Both the position numbers and the translations under genes were made by a program. This document shows positions 18,672-26,007 of a stretch of DNA of 64,000 bases, piece by piece. Position 1 is the stretch's first letter, and each line of letters opens with the position of its first letter. A model generated the notes under the pieces. It was not told the origin of the DNA, searched no databases, and was given only the letters and a program-made list of their open reading frames with translations. Source of the stretch: RUG14300 sp964561145 (GTDB lineage: Bacteria > Bacillota > Clostridia > Christensenellales > CAG-1252); NCBI GenBank assembly GCA_964561145.1, contig CAZLNZ010000002.1, positions 1 to 64,000 on the forward strand. Reading direction: 5' to 3'.

Positions 18672-18704
18672 ATAAAAAAGTGCCGAACACAAACGGTACG
18701 GCAC
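18672..18704 (-). terminator. Terminator-like hairpin inside the leader of the giant gene
   Basis: On the minus strand GTGCCG (18704-18699) pairs with CGGCAC (18685-18680), followed by TTTTTT. It lies downstream of the promoter and upstream of the coding start, the layout of an attenuator. Confidence 0.75.
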
Positions 18705-18730
18705 CTGTAAATTTGCACCTTTCCGCTTGC

Positions 18731-18834
18731 TGCGACACAATTTACAGAATACTTGATGAAAAGATATGTAACGCGAAATAAGTACACTTTTACCAAAGCA
18801 TACTTTTCATCAAATAATATTCCGTTGTGTCGCA
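18731..18834 (-). ncRNA. Long structured RNA leader element of unknown class
   Basis: Transcribed from the promoter just upstream. On the minus strand GCGACACAA at the predicted 5' end pairs with TTGTGTCGC, then GAATA with TATTC, TTGATGAAAAG with CTTTTCATCAA, and TATG with CATA, forming a rod of about 100 nt with internal loops. The segment CTGTAAATT on its 3' side is exactly complementary to AATTTACAG just before the terminator hairpin. It could be a riboswitch-like attenuator for the giant surface protein or a small RNA ending at 18672. It matches no class I know by eye; a 6S-like shape was considered but not supported. Confidence 0.55.
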
Positions 18835-18839
18835 TTATA

Positions 18840-18868
18840 ATTGTACCACGATTTTCCCCCTTTTACAA
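18840..18868 (-). promoter_or_regulatory. Promoter of the giant gene leader
   Basis: On the minus strand TTGTAA (18868-18863), 17-bp spacer, TACAAT (18845-18840), with TATAAT directly after it (18839-18834). Predicted start at about 18833, at the first base pair of the leader helix. Confidence 0.65.
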
Positions 18869-18964
18869 TAACATTTCCCTTATTTTTTATAAATTCCAGT
18901 ACAATTATACAATGCAATGGCTTAAGTATTTAGATACCGATGCAAGTGAGGTGAAGAGTGAAAG

Positions 18965-19044
18965 CGGATGAGATACCGCTTTGCATCGCCCTTTCAGGGT
19001 TCGACTGCAGGCTTCGCCTTCCGCTCAGTATGACATTTTAGATG
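18965..19044 (+). repeat. Three-hairpin repeat element, copy 6
   Basis: Hairpin 1 is disturbed (CCGCTTTGCATC), hairpin 2 CCCT/AGGG, hairpin 3 AGGC/GCCT around TTC. Confidence 0.8.
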
Positions 19045-19225
19045 ATTTTGGGGTGTTTATTTGGTGTTTACATATTATATTGCTGATATTTTTCTGTATA
19101 CATTTTTGTTGTTCGAATTGTTTTTGAGTTAATTATACCACATTCCTTCCGCTCAGTATGATATTTTAGACAAGGTTTTAGTGAGCTTATGGCGTTTCAT
19201 ACAATCTTTTACCGCAACAAAACAT

Positions 19226-19410
19226 ACGGCGGGAGACGAGCCCCCGCCCTACAATGAGATAACATTATTACTGTGTTAGCAATATATCCTGATGTTCTTT
19301 TTTTCATATCATGGAATTACCTTTGATATGGATGAGATACCGATGCTTTGCATCGCCCTTTCAGGGTTCGACTCCAGGCTTTGCCTTCCGCTCAGTATGA
19401 CATTTTAGAT
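19226..19410 (+). repeat. Composite repeat, copy 1 (partner 24396-24581)
   Basis: About 185 bp combining the hairpin unit CGGCGGGAGACGAGC...CCCGCC, a linker that includes GTTAGCAA and TTTCATATCATGG, and a full three-hairpin element (19330-19410) with arms GATGC/GCATC, CCCT/AGGG and AGGC/GCCT. The same order occurs at 24396-24581. Confidence 0.82.
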
Positions 19411-19640
19411 AAGTGGCAACTACAAGTTTAGCACATACGTGCCATTTATACCGCATAAACGGCTGCAGCTTTACAACGATGCGGAGTAAGCCTTGCCCCC
19501 GCCCTACAAACCGATACTCAGATAAACATGTTGCTTTTTCACCACAGAAACGGCTACAGGGGCGTAAATGGAGCTGTCAAGGTGCGTAGCGTATTGACTG
19601 AGGGATTGTAGCCAAGGCACAGGGAAAGTTATATATTAAG

Positions 19641-19685
19641 CAAAAAGAGAGGTTATACTTCGTTAGACGAAATATCCTCTCTTTC
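19641..19685 (-). terminator. Intrinsic terminator of the lemA operon
   Basis: On the minus strand AAAGAGAGGATATTTCGTC is followed by a loop and by ACGAAGTATAACCTCTCTTTTT: a long imperfect stem ending in TTTTT, about 50 nt after the lemA stop. Confidence 0.85.
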
Positions 19686-19732
19686 GGGGTAAATGCACGT
19701 TTTTAATGTGCATCGACTAGATTAGATTAATA

Positions 19733-20404
19733 TCAAAAGAAGGTGGATCTTGCTTCAGCCTTGATCTCGGCAGAGGTTGCAAAGGGGATACGTGTGGTAT
19801 AGCCTTGCTCGGCAGCAACAAGCTTTTTGATATAGAGGGTATTAACCTCTTTGTTCCATTGAGCTACAACATCGTTATAATGCTCTCTTGCTGCGGTAAT
19901 TTCACGTTGTAGATAGGAGTTTTGTTGCATTGCATCCTCGATTTCACGATGTGCCTTTAAATCGGGATAGTTTTCCATAGCAACGTTTATAGTTCTGTTT
20001 GCCATTTCAACACTATCGTGGAACTCGCTTCTCTCGGCATCGGTCGCACCTGCACCGCCACGATACGCAGCAATTTTGGTCATGGTATCCTTATCAAGAT
20101 CAATTGCCTTGTCGAGAAGTTTTGCACAATTCTTGAGTATCATTACTCTTTGCTCAAGATAGTTATCTACCTTTGAAGCAGCTTGCTGTATGCGTTGTTG
20201 TAAACGCTCGAAGTGTGCCTTTGCTTGTGCTTTTTTGCAAACAATGATTATTCCTCCGATAATAGGGGGTAAAAACCACATTCCGACGTTAAAAAAGATT
20301 TTCCAGCCCTTGCCTATTTCAACAGGGAGCTGTTTTGCAATAACGCTGACGTCTCTTCCTTCATCAAGAACCGGAGCTGTCATTTCATCTAAGGGATTTG
20401 CCAT
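19733..20404 (-). CDS. lemA: LemA family protein
   Basis: A 223-residue LemA-family membrane protein. One transmembrane segment lies at about residues 37-57 (FFNVGMWFLPPIIGGIIIV); the following helical domain has the family signatures NYLEQRVMILKNC, AMENYPDL and EIxxAREHYNDVVAQWN, which form a four-helix bundle. In LemA proteins the N-terminus is short and the helical part faces outside (known for the family, not shown here). LemA proteins are often coupled to membrane proteases or stress-related partners; the function is not settled. It is the last gene of the operon, 28 nt after the 581-residue gene, whose role may be linked. Confidence 0.88.
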   Translation of the reverse strand: MANPLDEMTAPVLDEGRDVSVIAKQLPVEIGKGWKIFFNVGMWFLPPIIGGIIIVCKKAQAKAHFERLQQRIQQAASKVDNYLEQRVMILKNCAKLLDKAIDLDKDTMTKIAAYRGGAGATDAERSEFHDSVEMANRTINVAMENYPDLKAHREIEDAMQQNSYLQREITAAREHYNDVVAQWNKEVNTLYIKKLVAAEQGYTTRIPFATSAEIKAEARSTFF

Positions 20405-20432
20405 AATATATCCTCCATTTTTAATATTTTAT

Positions 20433-22178
20433 TTATACATCCGAGCCTAATAAATCAACCTTAAGGTTGTGTTTAATGGCACTCGATGAATCTCGTGAGT
20501 TATTGTAGTCACCTTCTAGTTCTACCATATTGGCATATGTAGATTTTGATACAGGAACATACTCTATCCACCGCACAGGAACGTCATGATAGTAACCGTC
20601 GCCGCCGAAAGTCGGAATGTAACTTATTCTTTCACACGCCTCGAAGGCATTTGCTATATATAATATATTATCTACATTACCCTGCTTTTTGACAAGAGCG
20701 GATTTTATTATCGATATAGTATCTCCGTTTTCGGGAGCTAAGCCCGAAGATATCGCATTTCCAAGCACTTCCGCCTCATAAGAGGTATAGTTTCTGTAAT
20801 AGCTGTCCCTATAAATATATTCCCTTGTCTTATATTGCTGATATAAAGGAATTGACATTATAGGTGCAAGCTCGAAATATAGGTTGACAAAATACTCGTC
20901 GTTAAACTTCAAAAAGGCTTCACGGCATAAAGCTAAATCATACAGCATATACCTTTTCGAATCAACTTCAAAGTCCCAGCCTTGAGTATGCTCACTCCTA
21001 ATAAAGTTCAAGGTATGTCTCTTCTCAAAATAGAAATCATCGCCAAAAGGCTCGGGGGTTTTCATAAGGTGCAGCATATTCTTCTCGGCAAGAGGGGTGA
21101 AAAGCAATCTGAATTGAACCTCATCATTTCTGTTTGTTGCCCCGAAAAGCATTTCAAACTCAACATTGCTAACCGAGGTAAAGTCCCGTCCTTCTTTTAA
21201 GGCTTCGTTTTCAAGCTTACTCAACTCTTTCTCGTACTTTGCTACCTTTTTATCAATTTCCTTTTCCGTCATACGCTCCGCATGAGAAGGTTTTCTGGAA
21301 AAGGTTAAATCGGGGGCAGCCTCGTTTCCGTAGATCAGACGAGAATAAGTATCATAAAGAGGCTTTGGTTTTGTAACACTTGCCGTAAGAGTCTGTGATT
21401 TATGTACAACCTTCGCTTTGCCTTCGCTATCATAAGTGGTTTCCGTCCAGTGAATCACAATACTGCCGGTATAAGTCTGCCTGCCCCAAGACTGTCTGAG
21501 CCTTCTTTCCTCAATAAACGGATTTCCCAGAATCTCTCCAGAGATTATACCTATAGTCGATTCGTTTTCCTTTAGATTCTCCTCTAAGCCGAATTTACTT
21601 TTGAGCAAATCAAAACGACGCATGTTAAAATTATTATCAAGCTGTATTATGGGAACGGTTTGCCTTACCAACTCGGCAGTGGCACTATCACGAAAACGAG
21701 CATAAAGCGGACGCAATTGATTGTAACACTCGTCCAAGAGCATATCCGCCTTTCTTTTCATTTCATCGGCAGAGCCTTGCAGTTCCTGTATTTTAGGGTT
21801 CAGTTTCTTCTTTATTACTACTATTAAAGATATCCCCAATGCCAATCCCGCTATTATTAACGGAATACAAACATAATAATAAGTAGAAGAGGTTTGAGAA
21901 TTTTGTATAAGGATTATCAAGGACAAAATACTTACAATAAATCCTACTACGGCAAAAAAGGTTGCAACGCCCTTCTTCGATCTTTCCTTACGGAGGAGCT
22001 TGCTAAGAGCATCGTGATCACTTACTGCCTTGCGGTACTTATTTGAAGTTTCCTTATTCAATTCCACATCGACACGTGAATCCCTCACCCAACCATCAAA
22101 AAGCTTTTCCGCATTTTCTCGGAAGGTAACTTTAAAGCGAGCATATTCTTTTGAGTACTCTAGTGTTTCATCTGCCAT
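20433..22178 (-). CDS. Two-helix membrane protein, LemA partner, function unknown
   Basis: A 581-residue protein that I do not recognise. It has two adjacent transmembrane helices at about residues 70-92 and 99-122 with a short loop, then a large soluble part of about 450 residues. N-terminal residues 1-65 are charged and helical. The soluble part has no visible enzyme motif; it contains SWGRQTYTGSIVIHWTETTYD, a beta-rich segment, and a long helical region (EKEIDKKVAKYEKELSKLENE). It lies just upstream of lemA, and LemA genes are often paired with a similar two-helix protein, so the two may form one complex (inference). A weak promoter (TTTACA-17-TATATT, 22205-22233) precedes it. Confidence 0.7.
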   Translation of the reverse strand: MADETLEYSKEYARFKVTFRENAEKLFDGWVRDSRVDVELNKETSNKYRKAVSDHDALSKLLRKERSKKGVATFFAVVGFIVSILSLIILIQNSQTSSTYYYVCIPLIIAGLALGISLIVVIKKKLNPKIQELQGSADEMKRKADMLLDECYNQLRPLYARFRDSATAELVRQTVPIIQLDNNFNMRRFDLLKSKFGLEENLKENESTIGIISGEILGNPFIEERRLRQSWGRQTYTGSIVIHWTETTYDSEGKAKVVHKSQTLTASVTKPKPLYDTYSRLIYGNEAAPDLTFSRKPSHAERMTEKEIDKKVAKYEKELSKLENEALKEGRDFTSVSNVEFEMLFGATNRNDEVQFRLLFTPLAEKNMLHLMKTPEPFGDDFYFEKRHTLNFIRSEHTQGWDFEVDSKRYMLYDLALCREAFLKFNDEYFVNLYFELAPIMSIPLYQQYKTREYIYRDSYYRNYTSYEAEVLGNAISSGLAPENGDTISIIKSALVKKQGNVDNILYIANAFEACERISYIPTFGGDGYYHDVPVRWIEYVPVSKSTYANMVELEGDYNNSRDSSSAIKHNLKVDLLGSDV

Positions 22179-22204
22179 AATTGTTTCTCTTTTGTTATAT
22201 TATG

Positions 22205-22233
22205 AATATAGTTTCAATTTCTTTGATTGTAAA
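22205..22233 (-). promoter_or_regulatory. Possible internal promoter before the 581-residue gene
   Basis: Minus-strand TTTACA (22233-22228), 17-bp spacer, TATATT (22210-22205), inside the 99-nt gap between two genes. Confidence 0.4.
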
Positions 22234-22277
22234 CCATATTTCGACAAAAACAAGCATTTTTATCATTTATTACACTA

Positions 22278-23372
22278 CTACTTAACCACAAGGCTTATTA
22301 TATACAATATTCCCGATATCACGGGTTGATGCAGCAACACCACCCATAAGGTGTTTCTTCCGAAAAAGCACACCGCTCCCTTATTCACGTATTGTAACTT
22401 AGGCATTAACGACTTCTTATCGGGATATACAAATGGAGCTATTGCGCACCCGAACATTACTTTGTGTAAATGTTCAAGCAACGGGAAATAGTCACTCGAT
22501 CGGAAATTGTCCGCAAATGCCGAGTGCAACCAAGCCAAGGAGTCGTTTCTTGTAAAGGAAGAGGCGTATCTGGAGGATTCTATGTTGCAGAATAAGAGAT
22601 AACTAACTATTCCGACCACCAAGCATGCTGCAGAAATAAAATATTTTCTCTTGTCGGAATCCTTTATGACGAGGCTAAAAATAACCTCAATAATCGTATA
22701 TACCGCAACAGCAGTTGCAAGCATATGCAAAACACCATATCTTACCGTAAGATCTCCGCCGAAAAGAGGACCCGCAAAATAAGTTACAAGGGTGATAAGC
22801 CCGGCACATATTGCTATTTGTATAGTTCTTACAATATTGTTTCTTGAAAATCTACAGCTCTCTCCGCAAAGTGTGAAAAATATGCAAAGGACAATAGGAT
22901 GAATAAAATCTCTAACAGAATTGTGCACACTACCAAAGGATATATCATAAGTTTTATTCAAGATAACCATTGAGATTACGGCTATTGCAATCATTGCTAC
23001 AGCCAATGAATAATTGATCCCGACCTTCTTTATTTCTTCGGAATCTAGTCCTGTCCCCTTACTATGTTTTATGTACTTAACAATGAAAGAAAGGATTATC
23101 GCAATAAAAATAATCGATAAAAATATATACTCTGCCAGCTCTATGGTAAAAGAGGGAAGCTCTACGCCGTTTCTATAAAAATCGGCAACCCCGTATAGTC
23201 CCTTTAAAAAACTGTTAGGCGAATTTCTCCATGACCAATAAATGTCGTAAACGTCATAGAAAAAGTGGTCTACACACATCAACAAGATGCATATTCCTCT
23301 CAAAAAATCAAGCTCCCAAATTCTTTGACCCTTTCTCTTGGTTTTTTTGTCTAAAACAACAAGCTCGTTCAT
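22278..23372 (-). CDS. DUF1624 / HGSNAT-like membrane acyltransferase
   Basis: A 364-residue multi-pass membrane protein of the DUF1624 group, related to the catalytic part of heparan-alpha-glucosaminide N-acetyltransferase. The family signature RxWELDFLRGxxILLM...DHFFYD is present near residues 18-40, with His36 in the position expected for the acyl-carrying histidine. About eight to ten hydrophobic helices follow. Members may transfer acyl groups from cytoplasmic acyl-CoA to an outside substrate (inference from the family; substrate unknown). It is 5 nt downstream of the 168-residue membrane gene, so the two are co-translated. Confidence 0.8.
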   Translation of the reverse strand: MNELVVLDKKTKRKGQRIWELDFLRGICILLMCVDHFFYDVYDIYWSWRNSPNSFLKGLYGVADFYRNGVELPSFTIELAEYIFLSIIFIAIILSFIVKYIKHSKGTGLDSEEIKKVGINYSLAVAMIAIAVISMVILNKTYDISFGSVHNSVRDFIHPIVLCIFFTLCGESCRFSRNNIVRTIQIAICAGLITLVTYFAGPLFGGDLTVRYGVLHMLATAVAVYTIIEVIFSLVIKDSDKRKYFISAACLVVGIVSYLLFCNIESSRYASSFTRNDSLAWLHSAFADNFRSSDYFPLLEHLHKVMFGCAIAPFVYPDKKSLMPKLQYVNKGAVCFFGRNTLWVVLLHQPVISGILYIISLVVK

Positions 23373-23377
23373 TTAAG

Positions 23378-23884
23378 CTAATCCTTAGGTTCCACCCTCA
23401 ATAACTTGATAGGATTTGTACCATCGTCAAGGTATACCACAAACCTATCGTCATACTCCTCGATTAACAGCTCGGGATGATCGTCGCTGTGATACACATA
23501 TAACGGATTATCCTCCTTACGTCTTTTTGAAGGAATCTTATCCTGAGCATCTCTTATCTTCCTACCGCAACCGTCGGTTATGGTAGATAAAGGCTTTTTA
23601 GAATATGTTTGTACAAATATGATTATAGCAACAACAACACATAGGGCTAATCCTATATAAAACATTATCGTTAAAGGGTCGGATAGATTCTCAAACTCGA
23701 AGCCACCACAGGCAGACAATATCACTCCTACGATCAAATGGAAAAAGGGAACATACAAACCAAAATATACGATGGTTTTTGCAAGTATTACTATCACCTG
23801 CTTTACAATCGTATATACCAACTTTAGAACGCCTAAAATGGCAACTCCTATGAAAAATTTGCTTGCACTAGACTTATCCGCCAT
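23378..23884 (-). CDS. Small membrane protein of unknown function
   Basis: A 168-residue protein with three hydrophobic segments in the first 110 residues (around 10-35, 37-60 and 80-103) and a charged cytoplasmic tail ending EYDDRFVVYLDDGTNPIKLLRVEPKD. No family recognised. An upstream TTG at 23917 would add 11 residues, but ATG 23884 has the better site (AAAGGG). First gene of the operon running to lemA; promoter at 23946-23975. Confidence 0.75.
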   Translation of the reverse strand: MADKSSASKFFIGVAILGVLKLVYTIVKQVIVILAKTIVYFGLYVPFFHLIVGVILSACGGFEFENLSDPLTIMFYIGLALCVVVAIIIFVQTYSKKPLSTITDGCGRKIRDAQDKIPSKRRKEDNPLYVYHSDDHPELLIEEYDDRFVVYLDDGTNPIKLLRVEPKD

Positions 23885-23911
23885 GGTACCCTTTATCGGT
23901 AAAAAAATTAT

Positions 23912-23927
23912 TGACAAATAATTGTCA
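23912..23927 (-). promoter_or_regulatory. Short inverted repeat between promoter and start, possible operator
   Basis: TGACAA-ATAA-TTGTCA lies downstream of the promoter at 23946-23975. Arms are only 6 bp, so this is weak. Confidence 0.35.
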
Positions 23928-23945
23928 TTTTACCAATACTATTAT

Positions 23946-23975
23946 ATTGTATATCCTTTTGTAGGGTTTTGTCAA
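23946..23975 (-). promoter_or_regulatory. Promoter of the four-gene membrane operon
   Basis: Minus-strand TTGACA (23975-23970), 18-bp spacer, TACAAT (23951-23946), followed by TATAAT a few bases on. Confidence 0.72.
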
Positions 23976-24173
23976 TCCCAATATTTTTCTTGGGTCGAAA
24001 AATAGTATACATTTACGGATAAAATGACTTGTTTTTATAAATTACTACCCCAAAAGAAAAAAAAGGAATACTGTTATCCAAGTGATATTAATTGTGTTGC
24101 AAAGGGTTACAAATATTAACACAGGGCACAAGGATGAGATTACCGACGGGAAACAAAAAGTGAAGAGTTAAGT

Positions 24174-24257
24174 AGGATGAGATACCGACCCCAAGGTGTC
24201 GCTCCTTCGGAGTTCGACTTCAGGCTTTCGCCTTTCGCTCAATATGACATTTAGATG
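24174..24257 (+). repeat. Three-hairpin repeat element, copy 8
   Basis: Hairpin 1 GACCCC/GGTGTC (one mismatch), hairpin 2 CTCC/GGAG, hairpin 3 AGGC/GCCT around TTTC. The change of hairpin 2 to CTCC/GGAG is a paired change. Confidence 0.85.
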
Positions 24258-24394
24258 ATTACAGCATTAATTTGATATTATAATATTATATTTTACCATA
24301 TAAACGGCTGCCTTGTGTAAAGGGAGCTGGATTGCGACATAGGAGCAAGACTGAGGGATTGTAGGTGTGGTACACACCATAGCGTAAATATGGA
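24231..24394 (+). repeat. 164-bp direct repeat, copy 1 (partner 24681-24844)
   Basis: Aligns with 24681-24844 at an offset of exactly 450 bp, with about ten substitutions and no gaps. Includes the block AAACGGCTGCCTTGTGTAAA...GACTGAGGGATTGTAG. Confidence 0.88.
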
Positions 24395-24395
24395 T

Positions 24396-24581
24396 ACGGC
24401 GGGAGACGAGCCGCCCGCCCTACAATAAGATAAAATTATTGCTGCGTTAGCAACATATCTTAATGTTCTCTTTTCATATCATGGCATTACCCTTAATATG
24501 GATGAGATACCGATACTCTGTATCGCCCCTATGGGGTTCGACTTCAGGCTTTTGCCTTCCGCTCAGTATAACATTTAGATG
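24396..24581 (+). repeat. Composite repeat, copy 2 (partner 19226-19410)
   Basis: Same order as at 19226: CGGCGGGAGACGAGCCGCCC hairpin, linker with GTTAGCAA and TTTCATATCATGG, then a three-hairpin element (24500-24581) with arms GATAC/GTATC, CCCC/GGGG, AGGC/GCCT. Confidence 0.85.
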
Positions 24582-24680
24582 TATGATTTCAGACCATTAT
24601 CATATTTTTAGTATTATTTCTTGACTTTTTCGCATTTTATTTTATGATTTGAATTCTTTATTAATTTACTGCACCACATT

Positions 24681-24844
24681 CCTTCCGCTCAGTATGACGT
24701 TTAGATGATTACAGTATTGATTTGATATTATATTATTACATTTTACCATATAAACGGCTGCCTTGTGTAAAGGGAGCTGGATTGCGACATAGGCGCAAGA
24801 CTGAGGGATTGTAGGTGTGGTACACACCGTAGCGTTAATAAGGA
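24681..24844 (+). repeat. 164-bp direct repeat, copy 2 (partner 24231-24394)
   Basis: Second copy; its end is about 40 bp from the stop codon of the amidase gene. Confidence 0.88.
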
Positions 24845-24882
24845 TTTTGGTGTAAGCCTTGCCGCTCAACAATGTATGAGGT

Positions 24883-25569
24883 TTAAGCATTGGCAATTGC
24901 TTCGTCTCCTGAATCCAAATAATCTTTTATTCCAAGAAAAATAATATAGGCAAGCTTCATTCTATAACCCTCATCTAAAAGGAGCTTTTCGTCCTCAACG
25001 TTGGACAAAAATCCGCATTCAATCAATGCCGACGGAGCATTGGTATTCGCAAGGATGTAATAATCGCCGAAAAGCGATGGAAGTTTCCTATTAATAGTAG
25101 GGTAATTTAAACTCCCGTTAATTCTATCCTGTAGAGTCCGTGCAAGATCCTCATCTACTCCTTTGTTGAAAAAAACTTGAATCCCTCTCCTATATGGAGA
25201 GGAGTAAAAATTGCTATGGAGAGAAATAAACAGAATCGGATTGCTGTCATTTATTATCTTGACTCTTTTATTCATATCCTCCCTTTTAGTATCACCTAAA
25301 GCTTTATCCGAATCTCGTGTAAGAACTACCGTAAAGTCTTCCGCCTCGAGATAGCCCTTTAATAGAGAAACCATTTCAAGATTTATATCGCTTTCCTTAA
25401 CCCTTGATGCTACCCCACTAACACCACCGTCATAACCACCATGACCGGCATCGAGAACTATTACTCTTTTATTAATGGAAGATGCGATCACCGCCATCGG
25501 AGTAAGGCTTGCAAGAATAGCAACAAAAAGAACTATTATTACCGAATTTTTTCTAAACGTTACAAACAT
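24883..25569 (-). CDS. N-acetylmuramoyl-L-alanine amidase, CwlD-like
   Basis: Zinc amidase (Amidase_3) that cuts the bond between muramic acid and the peptide stem of peptidoglycan. Signal anchor at about residues 8-30. Zinc and catalytic residues visible: His43 (DAGHGG), Glu59 (KESDINLEM), His118 (SLHSN) and Glu184 (IECGFLSN). Length 228 is close to CwlD, the germination-related amidase of spore formers, which has the same minimal form with no binding domain; a general cell-wall role is also possible. The ATG follows a very strong site, AGGAGGGGG. Monocistronic; upstream lies a hairpin (25615-25661). Confidence 0.88.
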   Translation of the reverse strand: MFVTFRKNSVIIVLFVAILASLTPMAVIASSINKRVIVLDAGHGGYDGGVSGVASRVKESDINLEMVSLLKGYLEAEDFTVVLTRDSDKALGDTKREDMNKRVKIINDSNPILFISLHSNFYSSPYRRGIQVFFNKGVDEDLARTLQDRINGSLNYPTINRKLPSLFGDYYILANTNAPSALIECGFLSNVEDEKLLLDEGYRMKLAYIIFLGIKDYLDSGDEAIANA

Positions 25570-25614
25570 ACCCCCTCCTTTTTTTTATACATTTAAACAT
25601 TTGTATAAAAATCT

Positions 25615-25661
25615 CTTCAAAAACCTTCAAAAGCTTAGATTTTGAGGGGTTTTTGTCGAAG
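25615..25661 (-). promoter_or_regulatory. Long hairpin in the amidase leader
   Basis: Imperfect stem joining CTTC, AAAAACC and CAAAA on one side with TTTTG, GGTTTTT and GAAG on the other, 46 nt before the amidase ATG. Not followed directly by a T-run, so it may be a weak terminator or a stabilising structure. Confidence 0.5.
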
Positions 25662-25674
25662 TGTCCAAATTTTC

Positions 25675-25806
25675 TCATAGTTTATTATGCACTCGGTGAA
25701 TAATTACGCACTTTTGAACAGAGTTTTGCACAATTATCTGTACAAAAAGATAAGTTATACACCGCTTGAAATGTACATATTCAAGTATATTCACATAAAA
25801 ATTCAT
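25675..25806 (-). CDS. Possible 43-residue small protein
   Basis: On the minus strand GGAGG lies 10 nt before an ATG opening 43 codons (begins MNFYVNILEYVHF). The stop is 14 nt before the long hairpin at 25615-25661. The composition is unremarkable and no homologue is recognised. Could be a leader peptide for the amidase gene, or chance. Confidence 0.25.
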   Translation of the reverse strand: MNFYVNILEYVHFKRCITYLFVQIIVQNSVQKCVIIHRVHNKL

Positions 25807-25904
25807 CTAGAAGTTTCCTCCGGATTATTTACAAAATATGTCAAATTTTTCTTTTGATTCCTAATAGATTGTTTTCTTATAAGAGTTTACCTTTTTTCCT
25901 CATG

Positions 25905-25939
25905 AAAAAAATCTCTTCGATTAATACTCGAAGAGATTT
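25905..25939 (-). terminator. Intrinsic terminator after the DHH pair
   Basis: Minus-strand AAATCTCTTCGA (25939-25928) pairs perfectly with TCGAAGAGATTT (25920-25909), then TTTT. Confidence 0.9.
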
Positions 25940-26007
25940 CCGGTATCGGTATTTGATACTAAGTCACTTTATCGACTTTATACAATCGATACGGTCAGAC
26001 TAAAGCG

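Larger units (their letters stand above)
18870..19640. repeat. Repeat mosaic between giant gene and lemA operon
   Basis: No gene. Holds full three-hairpin elements at 18965-19044 and 19330-19410, a tail-only copy near 19134-19172, a GGCGGG/CCCGCC hairpin unit at 19224-19260, and diverged pieces of the CGGCTG...GAGGGATTGTAG repeat at about 19449-19505 and 19540-19622. A lone start of an element (TAGATACCGATGCAAG) is at 18930. Confidence 0.8.
23976..24882. repeat. Repeat mosaic before the amidase gene
   Basis: Two full three-hairpin elements (24174-24257 and 24500-24581), two copies of a 164-bp block at an exact 450-bp offset, a copy of the 185-bp composite at 24396-24581, and a tail-only copy at about 24665-24703. 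No gene is visible. 23976-24120 holds nothing recognisable beyond AT-rich sequence. Confidence 0.82.

Noticed and set aside
18731..18834. 6S RNA candidate from the rod-shaped leader
   Set aside because: Length with closing helix is about 100 nt rather than 180-200, and no central open bubble mimicking a promoter is evident; placed instead as an unassigned leader element.
18731..18834. MITE with terminal inverted repeats
   Set aside because: The arms fit an RNA helix starting at the predicted transcript end and I found no second copy in the window; a mobile origin is not excluded.
23976..24882. Possible CRISPR array from the regular repeats
   Set aside because: Repeats are long, diverged and irregularly spaced with no short unique spacers of equal length and no cas genes nearby.
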